Part shown: positions 47,829 through 58,419 of the stretch, piece by piece
Position numbering within the stretch: position 1 is the first letter of the stretch
Layout of the letters: each line of letters starts with the position of its first letter
Assembly: GCA_002682825.1 (NCBI GenBank)
Contig: NOKP01000018.1
Coordinates: 933,783-997,782 of the forward strand
DNA: 64,000 nucleotides
Source of the DNA: Neonectria sp. B-13
Lineage: Eukaryota > Ascomycota > Sordariomycetes > Hypocreales > Nectriaceae
Direction of reading: 5' to 3'
Made by a program: the position numbers and the translations under genes
The notes under the pieces: generated by a model
What the model saw: the letters and a program-made list of their open reading frames with translations, nothing else
What the model was told of the DNA's origin: nothing
Databases searched by the model: none

Positions 47829-50800
47829 ATGATAGACCCCATCGGCCTCGTTGGCACTCTTATTGCCATCGTCCAGGTCTGCAACAAGGTCGTCTCTGTC
47901 TGCTACGAGTATCGTAGCGCCCTCAAGGATGCTCCCCGGGACATCGCTCGGATACTGGACGAGGTGGCAAACGTCAGGAACATTGCCGAGCGGCTCATCC
48001 GGATCGCGGAGGTCGATAGGGCGGCGAGTTTCGAATCCGTGGATGGGCCTCACAGTCCCCTGCAGGGGTTTTTGTCTGAGCTGGTGGATTTGAAGGCATC
48101 TCTTAAGCTTCACAAAAAGACAGGATGGAAGTCGACTCTGATGTGGCCCTTGAAGCAAGGCGACGTGGAAAAAAGACTCGTGACGATTGGGAGAATTAAG
48201 GCCACTTTTCAACTGGCACTCTCCGCCGATAATGCGTGAGTTCCCATGGCCTAATAATGGCCAACGTTTAGAGCTGATCAGAACCAAGCCATAATGTTGT
48301 CGAAGTTTTGAACAACACCCGCTCACTGCCTATTATCCAAGAGAAAGTGGCAAGAATCAGCGATCACATTGATACGAAAATTGAAGGTACGGCTCCAAGA
48401 TCTAGACTAACAGATCTAGTCTAAACGTTGACATCAACAGATGAATTCAGAGAAGAAATCTTGGAATGGCTTGACGGGGATGACCAATCATTCAAACATT
48501 GTGACGAGTACAAGAAGTGCGCCAAAGGAACGGGCGATTGGCTTCTTCAGAATGACGCCTACGTGAAATGGAAGGCCAACCCCGGCGACCTACTCTGGCT
48601 CAACGGAAATGGTAATTTTGTACCTTTCAATGCATGCTGTTGGAAAGGCTGACCGTCCTTATAGCTGGATGTGGAAAGACCGTCTTATGGTACGTGTTGG
48701 CAATTACACTCTGAATGATGTCCTTATGTCGAGGTTTGGTCGTGCTAACATTGAAATCTAGCGCAAACGTGATCGAGGATCTTCAGGCTGGCTGCGAAGA
48801 GAATGAGAACCTTGGCCTTGCCTACTTTTACATCGACGGGTCTGGCCAAACAACTCTTGACGCAGAAGGCTTGTGCAGGTCACTGATCTCTCAACTGGTT
48901 GCCCAAAATGACTCTATACCCAGACATGCCCGAAGCTTTCGTCGCTACCTGCGAAGTCACCAGAGATGGGGTAAGCATATTCCCTTGGACGAATGGGAAC
49001 GAATACTTCAGGACTCCATTCAGGAGTTTGGTAGCGTTTACATCGTTCTCGATGCGTTGGATGAATCGGAAGAGTCAGTCGGCACTGAAGCGGTGATGGA
49101 TTTTATCAGCGCAATACTCGGTGAAGTGCAAGACCGAGTACACATGATTGCATTCAGCCGAAATCTCGAAGGTCTTCAGAACAGATTCAAGGAATTGAGA
49201 GCTACGTCTATCGCGATCTCCGAACATGACCTCGACCATGATTTGAAGACCGCCCTTCGCACCCAATTATCACGTCAACCCAAATTTTCCCGATGGCCCA
49301 AATCAATCAAGAAAACCATAGAGGAGTCCCTCCTCGCTCAGGCAAATGGATCGTGAGTATCTTACCCGGATATCGGGGCCGTGTCTAATCGTTGATAGCT
49401 TTCGTTGGCTCGACTGTCAATTGCAGACGTTGAAGGCATGCGCGACGCCTTTAGCCGTGAAGAAGGTTCTCAACAACCTGCCTAAATCGCTGGAGGCCTA
49501 CTACACCCGCGTGCTGGAAGCAATCGACGAGAGCAATCGGCTGTCAGTTCAGAATCTCCTACGCTGGGTTGCCTTTGCATTTAGGCCGGTAAGCAATCAT
49601 CAAACTGATTACGTGTCTCATGAACTAACATGCTGTTATAGATCTCTCTAGATGAGATCGCCAACGCAATTGCAATGAATGGTGAGAGCGTCGATGTACC
49701 ATTCTTCGACGAGCATCTCGAACTTCTCGACGTCGAGGGTTTCATGGATTCGTGTTCCAGTCTTGTTTCGACATACTATGCCCATGCTGACGCAACCGAC
49801 AACCAACAAGTTTATCTCAAGCTAGCTCACTTCTCTGTGAGGGAGTTTCTCATCTCAAGCAGTATCCGTAGCGGATCTTGCTCACACTTTGCTATGGAGA
49901 AGGGCTTGGTACACTCATATCTTGCAAAGTCATGTTTGGCATATTTTCAACACGCTATCAACAACACAGACGAGGACTTCCCGGATCGAGACCCTCTACA
50001 AAGCTATTCTGGTCACTTTTGGCTTAAGCATAAAGAAGCATCGGGCCAGGATTGGACCTCGGAGCCACTCGACGCCCTTCTTCTGGATATGTTTGATGGG
50101 AGCCAGCCATACCTTGGAAAATGGATGGAGAGGACCAAAATCGACAAGCCTTGGCTGGATGAAGACTCCGAGGAGTCAGCCGACTATTCCTCTCTCTACT
50201 GCGCTGCATATTCTGGCCTTACTAGGGTAACAAAAGCACTACTTGACCGAGGTGCTCCCACCGAAGACCACGGTGGGTTGTACGGCCATGCCTTACAAGC
50301 TGCTTCTTTAAAAGGCAATTTGGAAATAGTCGAGATGCTCATCGATGCGAAGGCCTATGTCAATAGCTACAGTGGCAGGCATAAATCTGCGCTCGCCGCC
50401 GCCTCAGCCAAAGGTCACACAGAAGTGGTGAGGGCGCTTATCACAGCCGGGGCCTGTCTGGACGGAGGCGATGACTGGATGGATGACGCGGAAACCATAC
50501 CTTTGTTACTTGCGGTCAACCATGGGCATTTGAAAGTAGTCGAGCTTCTCCTGGAGCATGGGGCGAGGGACACGTTCCAAATGAAAGCCAGCCCCACGAG
50601 TGCCCTTCACGCAGCAGCAATCAGCGGTCGACTGGACATTGTTAAAGCAATGTTGAGAAACCAGCATGTCCGAGATGCCAATAGCTCGAGAAGCGATTCT
50701 CGTGTTCGACCGTCTGCGAATGGCATCTACTCCAGCCAGCATGCGGCTGCTGCTATTGGCCACATTGATGTTCTCCGGGAACTTCTTAAATACGGTATTA

Positions 50801-52302
50801 GTAAGGAAGAGACACTTCGCTATGCTGCTATGGCTGGTGACAAGGCTTTGGTGATAGAGACTCTGGATCAGGGAATTTCTGTCAACGCTTTTGGGAACAC
50901 ATCTGACCATCCAGTGGCTCTTCAATCAGCAGCCAAAGGTGGCCATGTGGCCATTGTCCAGGAACTTCTCTCCCGCGGAGCTGACCCCAACGACGATTTT
51001 GGAGGTTCATCGCCTTTGTTGGAGGCAATATTCGGCGGCAAAGTTGAAATCGTTCAGATGATAATCAGTGCAGGCGCCGATTTAAATCCCAGATGGCCAC
51101 ACCCGATTGACAAAGCAGCAGCGGAAGATCGAGAGGAAATCATCGAGATTCTGGTGCAAAACGGGGCCGACGTGCACAGAGGAGTGCGAAGAGCTGCCAT
51201 TCGAGGAAGCTGGAAGGAATTCAAATTGCTTATCAAGTATGGAGGCGACATTCGAACAGAACAGCCGGATGACTGCACCCACATCCTCCAAGCGGCGGCT
51301 CGGGGTGGATCTGAGGCCATCGTGAGGTATCTGTTGGACAGTGGCATGGAGGCTGAACCCAGAACAGAAGATGGTCACACAACTCCTCTCATGGAAGCGC
51401 TCCGATTCCAGCACTGGAAAGTCGTAGAACTTCTCCTTGACAACGGCGCCAATGTCAACGCGCCTCCACCAGCACATCTGGATAACCATGCTCCTGGAGG
51501 GGACTCAGGCTATAACGGCCACCAATGGCCATCTGCGCCAGCCGACGAGACGCCGTTGACAACCGCCCTCGCGAAGGGAAACCAGGACATCGCGCGCAGA
51601 ATACTGAGTCTTGGAGCGTCAGCCACACCTGACACACCCGAGACTACAGGCACGCCACTTCTCTACGCTGTGTGGGAGGAATACTCCAGTATGGTCAGTG
51701 ATCTCCTCGAAAGAGGTGCAGACGCAAATCAGAGGGGCACGGTCTTGATGAGAACGAAGCCGACGTTTCCGCTGCTCCTAGCTATAGAGAAAGGAAACGT
51801 TGGAATCGTCAACCAGCTCATCAATGCCGGCGCCAAAGTCGAGGACCAGGACGTCGAAGGATTCAGCCCTCTTCACGTCGCCGCCGCAGGCAAAAACCCT
51901 GGCATTCTAAGGACCCTCATCGAGGATCACCATGCCAACATTTCTCTGGAGCTGCTGAACGGCAGCCATCCCATTCACTCTGCGGCGGCGAGGGGAACGG
52001 CGGAGCACGTGAAAATCCTGCTGGACAACGGAGCTTCTATCGACTGCAGGAACAAAGACGGCAGGACACCACTGCACTGGGCGGCAAATGGATCGTGCTG
52101 GGACTCTGTCGAGTTTCTGCTCGACCAGGGAGCAGATGCGAGCGCCAGGAGTGACGAGAGTGGCCCCAACACTGCCTTGGACCTTGCCCACTTGGCGAAG
52201 GAGAAAGCTCAGTGGCAGAGGCGACAAGACATAGTTGAGCAGTGGGACGATGAGAGAGAAGAGAAGTTGCTGCAAAGATTGAAGCAAGCGATGGTAAGGT
52301 AG
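47829..52302 (+). CDS. NACHT-ankyrin STAND (NLR-like) protein
   Basis: Seven exons: 47829-48235, 48289-48386, 48441-48611, 48665-48689, 48762-49352, 49399-49588 and 49642-52302, with introns of 46-72 nt. All phases agree and give about 1380 residues. Residues 1-150 form a helical N-terminal domain (MIDPIGLVGTLIAIVQVCNK). The NACHT domain starts with Walker A GNAGCGKTVLC (about 223-232), partly encoded by a 25-nt exon, and has Walker B IVLDALDE at about 328-335. A winged-helix-like stretch follows (ISLDEIANAIAMN, then KLAHFSVREFLIS). From about residue 677 to the end there are many ankyrin repeats (GNLEIVEMLIDAKAYVNS, GHVAIVQELLSRGADPND, GTAEHVKILLDNGASIDC). Family knowledge: such fungal proteins are NLR-like sensors, several controlling heterokaryon incompatibility or immune cell death. 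Ligand and output are unknown. Confidence 0.88.
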
Positions 52303-53042
52303 GATGAACCCGAGTGAGGCCTCCCGATATATAGTTCTCTTAACCGAGCGCGCCCTGTCTGTAAACCAGCAAATGATACAAGTCTCCCCACATACACATA
52401 CACAAAGTGAACAAATGGTTAGTCGCTACAAGGCGTCGCCGTGACCTGTGCACAAAATCGGCTTTGAATGCACCCGAAATGGAACCACAGCATCTCCGGC
52501 CGTATTGCCTCGGGTTATCCGGCCTTCCAATGGAGGTATCCGTCTCGTTCGGAAGATACATAGCAAACGCAAAGTGCGAAAATTGTGCAAAAGGATTTGA
52601 GCTGTTTAACTATTCGTCTATGCCGTGATCCGATCCGGCGCTTGGCTTTCGTCCCCAGGCTTGACACGGGTTGTGCTGTGGATCCCAACCCAGCTGGACG
52701 ACAGGGACTTGAAAAGAGGGCCGCTTCTCTGTTCAGGGACCCTGTCTGACGCTCCCTAATTGGGAAAAAACCCTCCGAACGTCACCATCATCGATAACGG
52801 TTAGGGCGTAAACTCATCAATCTGCGCTGCGTAGTGCGTACTACATAGTAGGGGGTCTCGGTTCCACAGCAAGTCGACCCCCCTGGTAGTACACCACTGT
52901 AAGCCTCCAGATAAATTCTCAGACAATTCTCGTCTTATATCTTAGTCTGCCTCGTCGCATCGTCGATACAAACCGATTTAAAATGATGCTTCTGTACTTT
53001 CCGTCAACCAGACCCCATTAAACAACTTGCAAACTCTCGTCA
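52303..53042. promoter_or_regulatory. Intergenic, promoter of the MFS gene
   Basis: About 740 bases; 3' flank of the NLR-like gene, then the MFS promoter. Contains two short GTAGTAC-type motifs near 52828-52845. No gene seen. Confidence 0.45.
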
Positions 53043-54895
53043 ATGACGACCAAGCAGCCCAATGGCGTCTCCGCCTTGAACAAGAAGATTCTTTTAGAGT
53101 CGGCAGCCAGTCCAGCAGTCGATTCTTTGGTGTTGAGCAGCCCACTCAAAGACGAAGCAGGAAACAATGAGACCGACACTCCATCGACCGACCAAGTCGA
53201 GAAGAAACCCACGCCCAAGTTTAGCAGAGACTACCGCTTCTGGATGATCATGTGCACGCTCGTCATCTCTACTCTCCTAGCATCCCTCGGATCCACCGTC
53301 ATGATCACGTCGCTCCCTACAATCGTCGAAGAAATCAACATCGGAAGCGACTATATCTGGGTAACCAACGTATACTTCTTGACAAGGCGAGTCATCCCCC
53401 CTTCTGCACACCTGGACCCTCACTAACACACCACGCAGCGCATGTGTCCAGCCCCTGTTCGGTCAGCTCTGTAACCTCTTCGGCCGACGCAACGTCATGG
53501 TTGTCATCTTCGGCCTATACACCTTGGGCAGCGGTATTGCCGGCGGGGCCAACGGCGCAGCCATGCTGATCGCCGGCCGGGCAGTCCAAGGCATCGGGGG
53601 CGCTGGAATTAACTTAGCTAGCGATGTCATCATCTCAGACCTCGTTCCTTTGCGGTATAGGGGAAACTACATTGCCATTCTGCTAGTCGTTGCGACAATC
53701 GGGTTCGCGGCGGGCCCGTTCATAGGAGGTATTATCGTGGAGAGGACGACGTGGAGATGGGTAAGTGGCTATCGGCCTCGGACGGCTCGGCACACGCTGA
53801 CTTGTGATTCAGGTATTCTATCTCAATATCCCGCTCGGAGGGTTGGGCATGGTCATTGCCTACTTGTTTATCAATCTTCAATGGGACCGCCAGGAGCCCG
53901 TCATGGCCAAGCTTCGCCGCATCGACTACGGAGGCAACGCCATTCTGTTCGCCGCGAGTATCTCAATCCTGATAAGCCTCACCTGGGCAGGAGCCCTCTA
54001 CCCGTGGTCTGACGCCCACATCCTCGTTCCGCTCTTCGTTGGCCTCGCTGGTCTCGTTGGGTTCGTTCTTTACGAAGGATCCAGTATTCCCGTCGAACCC
54101 GTCATGCCCGTACGACTCTTCCCCAACCGCACATCTCGCGTCGTCTATGCTCAGACATTTCTTAACTCGTTACTCATCATGTGGTGCTACTACTTCTTGC
54201 CCCTGTACTTCCAGGGAGTTAGGCTGTCGTCGCCAGCGAGGTCCGGGGTACAGATGCTTCCCGTCGCGCTCATTGCTGTTCCAGGAGCTGCAATCTCAGC
54301 AATCATGCTATCGAGATGGGGTAAGTTCAAGTGGCTACACATGACTGGGTTCTTTCTTCTCAGTCTAGGTGGAGGCATGCTTGCCCTCCTCCGCGAAGAC
54401 AGCTCTGATGCCGCTTGGATCCTCATTCAAGTCCTTCCCGCCATCGGCTCTGGCTTCTTGCTCAATACTCTTCTCCCAGCGTTCCAGGCCTCTACTGAAG
54501 AGGCCGACCAGGCTGTAGCAACAGGGACGTGGTCGTTCATTCGCACGTTTGGCATGGTGTGGGGTGTCGCGGTGGCTGGAACCATCTTCAACACCTACAC
54601 GAAGCGGTACGCGCACCTGATTGACAACGAGGTCGCGCGGGCGCATCTCACTTCAGGCGATGCGTACGCGAGTGCAACCAAAGCGTTCGTCATGCAGTTT
54701 GAACAGCCCACCAGGGACCAGATCCGTCATGTCTTCATGCTGGCGCTGCGGAAAGTGTACGTGATTTCCGTTGCCTTCGGTGGACTGGCATTTCTGTTGG
54801 CGTTTTTTGAGAAGAATATCCCATTGAGAAAGGAGCTCGAAACGGAGTACGGTTTGGAGGAGAAGGAGAAGAAAAGCGACCTGGAGAGGAAGTAA
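53043..54895 (+). CDS. MFS drug/toxin exporter, DHA2 (14-TMS) type
   Basis: Three exons, 53043-53386, 53439-53760 and 53813-54895, with introns of 52 nt each, give about 582 residues. The first intron uses a GC donor (AAG-GCGAGT), required to restore LTSACVQPLFGQLCNLFGRR, the MFS motif-A loop. A hydrophilic N-terminal 65 residues precede about 14 hydrophobic helices, among them MIMCTLVISTLLASLGSTVM, AMLIAGRAVQGIGGAGIN (motif C-like GIGGAG), IAILLVVATIGFAAGPFIGG, and VFYLNIPLGGLGMVIAYLF. The C-terminus is charged (EKEKKSDLERK). Family knowledge: DHA2 proteins export drugs, mycotoxins or other small metabolites by proton antiport at the plasma membrane. Substrate unknown. Followed after 332 bases by the Zn2Cys6 gene, same strand. 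Confidence 0.93.
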
Positions 54896-55227
54896 GAGGA
54901 AGTTTGGGATGGCTAAAGATTCATGCAGAACTGTTTACTTTGCGTAAAACAAAAGCGGCAATAGTGTAAATTAATAATGTAACTTATAATGTATAATGTA
55001 TAATAGCAGATCTCCCTTCGTAATCAATACTCTCGTTACCAGTACGTGGATCCCAATCCCAAGATGCTGGGTCGGTTACAGCCACAAGTCAGCATTGAGA
55101 GAAGCCTCCGAAGCGCGCCACAAAAGCCTCCGAACGGGCCCAACTTTGGTCCCACCTCACCAACACCAACAGCAACCTCATCTCATCAACCTCTCTCACA
55201 GTTTCTCTGACCACATACACATAAGCA
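54896..55227. promoter_or_regulatory. Intergenic, promoter of the Zn2Cys6 gene
   Basis: About 330 bases: an AT-rich start near 54960-55005 with a TAATGTATAATGTATAATA repeat, then a pyrimidine/AC-rich leader. Nothing else seen. Confidence 0.5.
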
Positions 55228-56424
55228 ATGCACTCCCAATCACCCACACCGCACCCCAACCAGGTCCGTTCCGCCTGCGAGCGCTGCCGCCGCCAGAAAC
55301 TCCGCTGCTCGCGTCCCGTCGCCGTCTCGGCGTCCTGCGCGCGATGCGCCCGGCTCGGTCTGACGTGCCAGCCCGGCCCGCAGCGCCGCATCGGCAGGCC
55401 TTCGAAGAAGGACTTAGTGCTGCGGAAAGCCTCCGGTGCTGTTGATGAGGTGACCAGCTCGGAAGCACTGGGCCCCAATAATGAGATGCAGTTGTTCGAT
55501 GGCTTGCTGGACGACGCTGTGTCGAGTATCGAGTGGCCTATGGGGATGAATTCACCGTTCTGGTTCACCAATCCTGAGATTATGAACCTTCCATTGGAGA
55601 GCTGCCCCCTCACCCGAGAATTGGAACCGGCGTGCTGTGATAATCAGGTCATCGTGCCGACCAACACCTGCTTCGAGAGGCTATCACGGCTCAACGTGGA
55701 CATCCACAAAGGCTTGGAAAACATGGCGCGCTTCAAAACCCAACCAAGATTCGATGACTTTATCTGCACGCCTCACGATGAAATGGATGGCTACAAGAAC
55801 GTCCAGCTAGTCATGAAGAACTCGCAGGAATTCCTCGATGTCATCAAGGATCTCCACCGCCAGCTCGGTATCCGGTCCATGTCAAGGCAGCCGCGTCATC
55901 CATCACCGGATCCCTTTGTCTTGACTCTCGATCCCTCGTTGATGGGGTCATCTACGCCTTCACCAAGCGGAACCCCCCCCTACGATGCACCCTCTCCAAC
56001 CCAAGACTCCCCAACTATGTTCCTCGTCATCTCGTGCTACGTTCAACTCATCAAGCACCTCGAGATCCTGCAGAAAATCGTCCACGACTCCATCAGCGAC
56101 CCAACAGCAGCGCCCATAGGCCGCGCCCCCATGGCCTACGCCGACGTTCCCATTGTCGAGTCGTCTTCGCAATTCATCCTCTTCTGCGAGCTGGTTTACC
56201 ACGTCTTTTCACAGATGAACCTCGTGCTGGGTCTTCCGAGCGCGTGGTCGGGTCGCAGCGCCTGGACGGGCCTGTTACGCCACCAGCATTATCGGAACCT
56301 GGTGAATGCCGAGTTAGGTGCCGTAGACGGAGCCTGGACGACACGCCCGGCGAGATTGTTGGAGGTGACGAGGATGACGAAGGAAATGTTTGTCGAGCTT
56401 GCCATGATGGGATTTGATGTATGA
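55228..56424 (+). CDS. Zn2Cys6 transcription factor, AflR-like
   Basis: Single 398-residue frame without intron. The binuclear cluster is C17-x2-C20-x6-C27-x9-C37-x2-C40-x6-C47 (ACERCRRQKLRC), followed by an AT-hook-like basic linker RRIGRPSKK. The middle is Ser/Pro-rich; the C-terminal half contains FLVISCYVQLIKHLEILQKI and FCELVYHVFSQMNLVLGLP, resembling the AflR regulatory domain. Family knowledge: AflR-type factors activate secondary-metabolite gene clusters or adjacent exporters. It is in tandem with the DHA2 exporter, so regulation of that exporter is a plausible inference. No polyketide synthase or NRPS is in the window. Confidence 0.87.
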   Translation: MHSQSPTPHPNQVRSACERCRRQKLRCSRPVAVSASCARCARLGLTCQPGPQRRIGRPSKKDLVLRKASGAVDEVTSSEALGPNNEMQLFDGLLDDAVSSIEWPMGMNSPFWFTNPEIMNLPLESCPLTRELEPACCDNQVIVPTNTCFERLSRLNVDIHKGLENMARFKTQPRFDDFICTPHDEMDGYKNVQLVMKNSQEFLDVIKDLHRQLGIRSMSRQPRHPSPDPFVLTLDPSLMGSSTPSPSGTPPYDAPSPTQDSPTMFLVISCYVQLIKHLEILQKIVHDSISDPTAAPIGRAPMAYADVPIVESSSQFILFCELVYHVFSQMNLVLGLPSAWSGRSAWTGLLRHQHYRNLVNAELGAVDGAWTTRPARLLEVTRMTKEMFVELAMMGFDV

Positions 56425-57023
56425 TCAGCCATCTACAGGTCAACCCACATTTTGTTGGCTGCACCTAGCAGAGCCACACAAGTACTCGATCCGAACCCGA
56501 GTGGGAAACGGAGCACGCACCAATCACGCAAACAGCTCTACCCATGGCTTAGTTTGAATCAGCACAACGCTCGAGATGATGGATACAAAGTGTACTGCCT
56601 TCGGCCAAATCCATGTCACCGTAGCGAAGATCGCCTGCCGACAACGCGGCAGCAGGTCTCTTTGCATCCCGTCACATTACGAGCTGAGTTTGAAGGAAAT
56701 TGAGGAGCGAGGGAAGCGAGAAGACAATATTAGATACCCGAGAGGCAGGACTTGGCGAATAATAACGGGCTGTTAACTATAGATGCAATTTAGTCTAAGC
56801 ACGAAAACAGGTAAACCAGTGCCAGTGTCAATCTGGGTGGTGTCAAACAATAATTCTACTCTGAAGCATTCTGAGACCATGAGCGATTGTACCATCCATC
56901 AAAAGGAATTCCTCTTACTACCAACCACGTTCCGCAGCCGTTCATCGTAAAATTGTACATCGTTAGCAACCTCCAAACTCCACCCGAACTCCAAGTAGAA
57001 AATCCAGAACACGGCCTGATCTA
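56425..57023. other. Intergenic, convergent 3' flanks
   Basis: About 600 bases between a plus and a minus gene. No gene recognised; short frames only. Confidence 0.5.
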
Positions 57024-58419
57024 TCATCGCGGCACTGAAAAGGTAAAGCTGAAGTTGTTGCTTCCCTCAACTCCAAAAACGAACGGGAAGTTGCCTGGGA
57101 CTTCAGCGGGAGGACTCTCGATTGTCGGAGCTGGTGACCTGTGAGGAGAACGCCGACTCCTCCAGGTGTTGTGCTCTTCGCAAAATGTTCGCTTGTTGCG
57201 ACCCTTCTTGATCGGTGTAGTCGGTGCTTTCCTCATATCTAAACGCCGCCCGACAGTCCACTCGCATGCCAACACGCCGAACTTGACGTCTCCTGGACTC
57301 TTGTGTGAACTCAGCTTGCTGGTCTTGGCGTACTTGACGAATCGATCCTGAACCCAGGACATGGTCTCGAAAACATTGGATTTGACGGTCCAGTCTTGTC
57401 CATCGACTTCAAAGTATGTCCTGTTTCCGCCCTCGAACTTTTCCAAGGGCTTCTTGGCTAAAATCAAGTCAGTCTGAAGTCCACCAGAGTCAGGGCGGAT
57501 TTAACCAACTTTTCCCCAGTGTCGGGGCCGCAACACTTGCACCAACGCTGCCTCGAGGCTCCGTGTTAATGGATTTGCGAAGAATGAAGTAATCGACAAA
57601 GTAGAATTGCTCGAGGTTCGGCAAATATCGTGCGAGGAATTGGTAAAGGTGTTTCGGGTACGCGACTCTTTCGGCTGGGTTGTGTATCTGGCCACAGACC
57701 GAGCAGCGCGTTGGCGAATGCTGTTCGTACCACTTGTGACAGTAGCGAACAGCGACCTTGCGGATCCTCTCAAGTCCGGCGCATTGAAGATCCTTGGTAA
57801 ACCAGCAGCCACCCTCGAAAATGTTTGGGGGGACATATTCAAGGTAGATGATATCCGAGGCGATATCAAGGCTAATCATTCGACCGCCGCCCAGTGTAAG
57901 AGTGGCTGGTCGAGCCATCAGATGCTTGACAACAGTCGCCGACTCGGTGCAGGTAACGGACAGCTTGGTGATCTCCTGGTTGAGGGTGGTGTAGTACGAG
58001 ATGTCGGCTTCTGGGCTGGGATATAGAGGTACCAGGTCGGCCCGGTGAGTGAGTGTTGGGCGTGTTTCGCGCTGGACCTCAACTCTGAGGTCGTCGACTT
58101 CCTTATCCTCATCACTGCTGCTGTCGGAGGGTTCATGCAGCGGAGGCATGCCGACAGCCCACCAGTCGCCGACGTCCTGGCTTTGGATCCTGAGAAAGTG
58201 CATACCGGGTGTGGCGAGAGTAGACTCCCAGATCTGATGGCGGATCTCGGCGGGGAGGCGAGCAAACGGCGAGAAGTCGCGACAGTCGGGGGGAATATCG
58301 AACTTGATGTCCGAGTCCATTGTCGATATCGAACAAGTGTCGAGCTCCTTGCCAGAAGGGTCCTGTGGTTTGAACTCCTCACCCGTTTCGTTATCGGCAG
58401 TAAAGCCGACCCAGTCCAT
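57024..58419 (-). CDS. 2EXR-domain protein
   Basis: Two exons, 58419-57510 and 57457-57024, with a 52-nt intron, give about 447 residues from ATG at 58419; an ATG at 58320 (MDSDIKFD) is an alternative start, and the frame also stays open upstream to 58503. The 2EXR signature is FSPFARLPAEIRHQIWESTL. Later typical parts are EITKLSVTCTESATVV and DIIYLEYVPPNIF, and a WYEQHSPTRCSVCGQIHNPA segment with a CxxC pair. The C-terminal exon carries a basic stretch (RKAPTTPIKKGRNKRTF). Function unknown; the family is abundant and uncharacterised in Pezizomycotina. It is a paralogue-level relative of the broken 2EXR gene at 27-28 kb, with low overall similarity. Confidence 0.78.
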
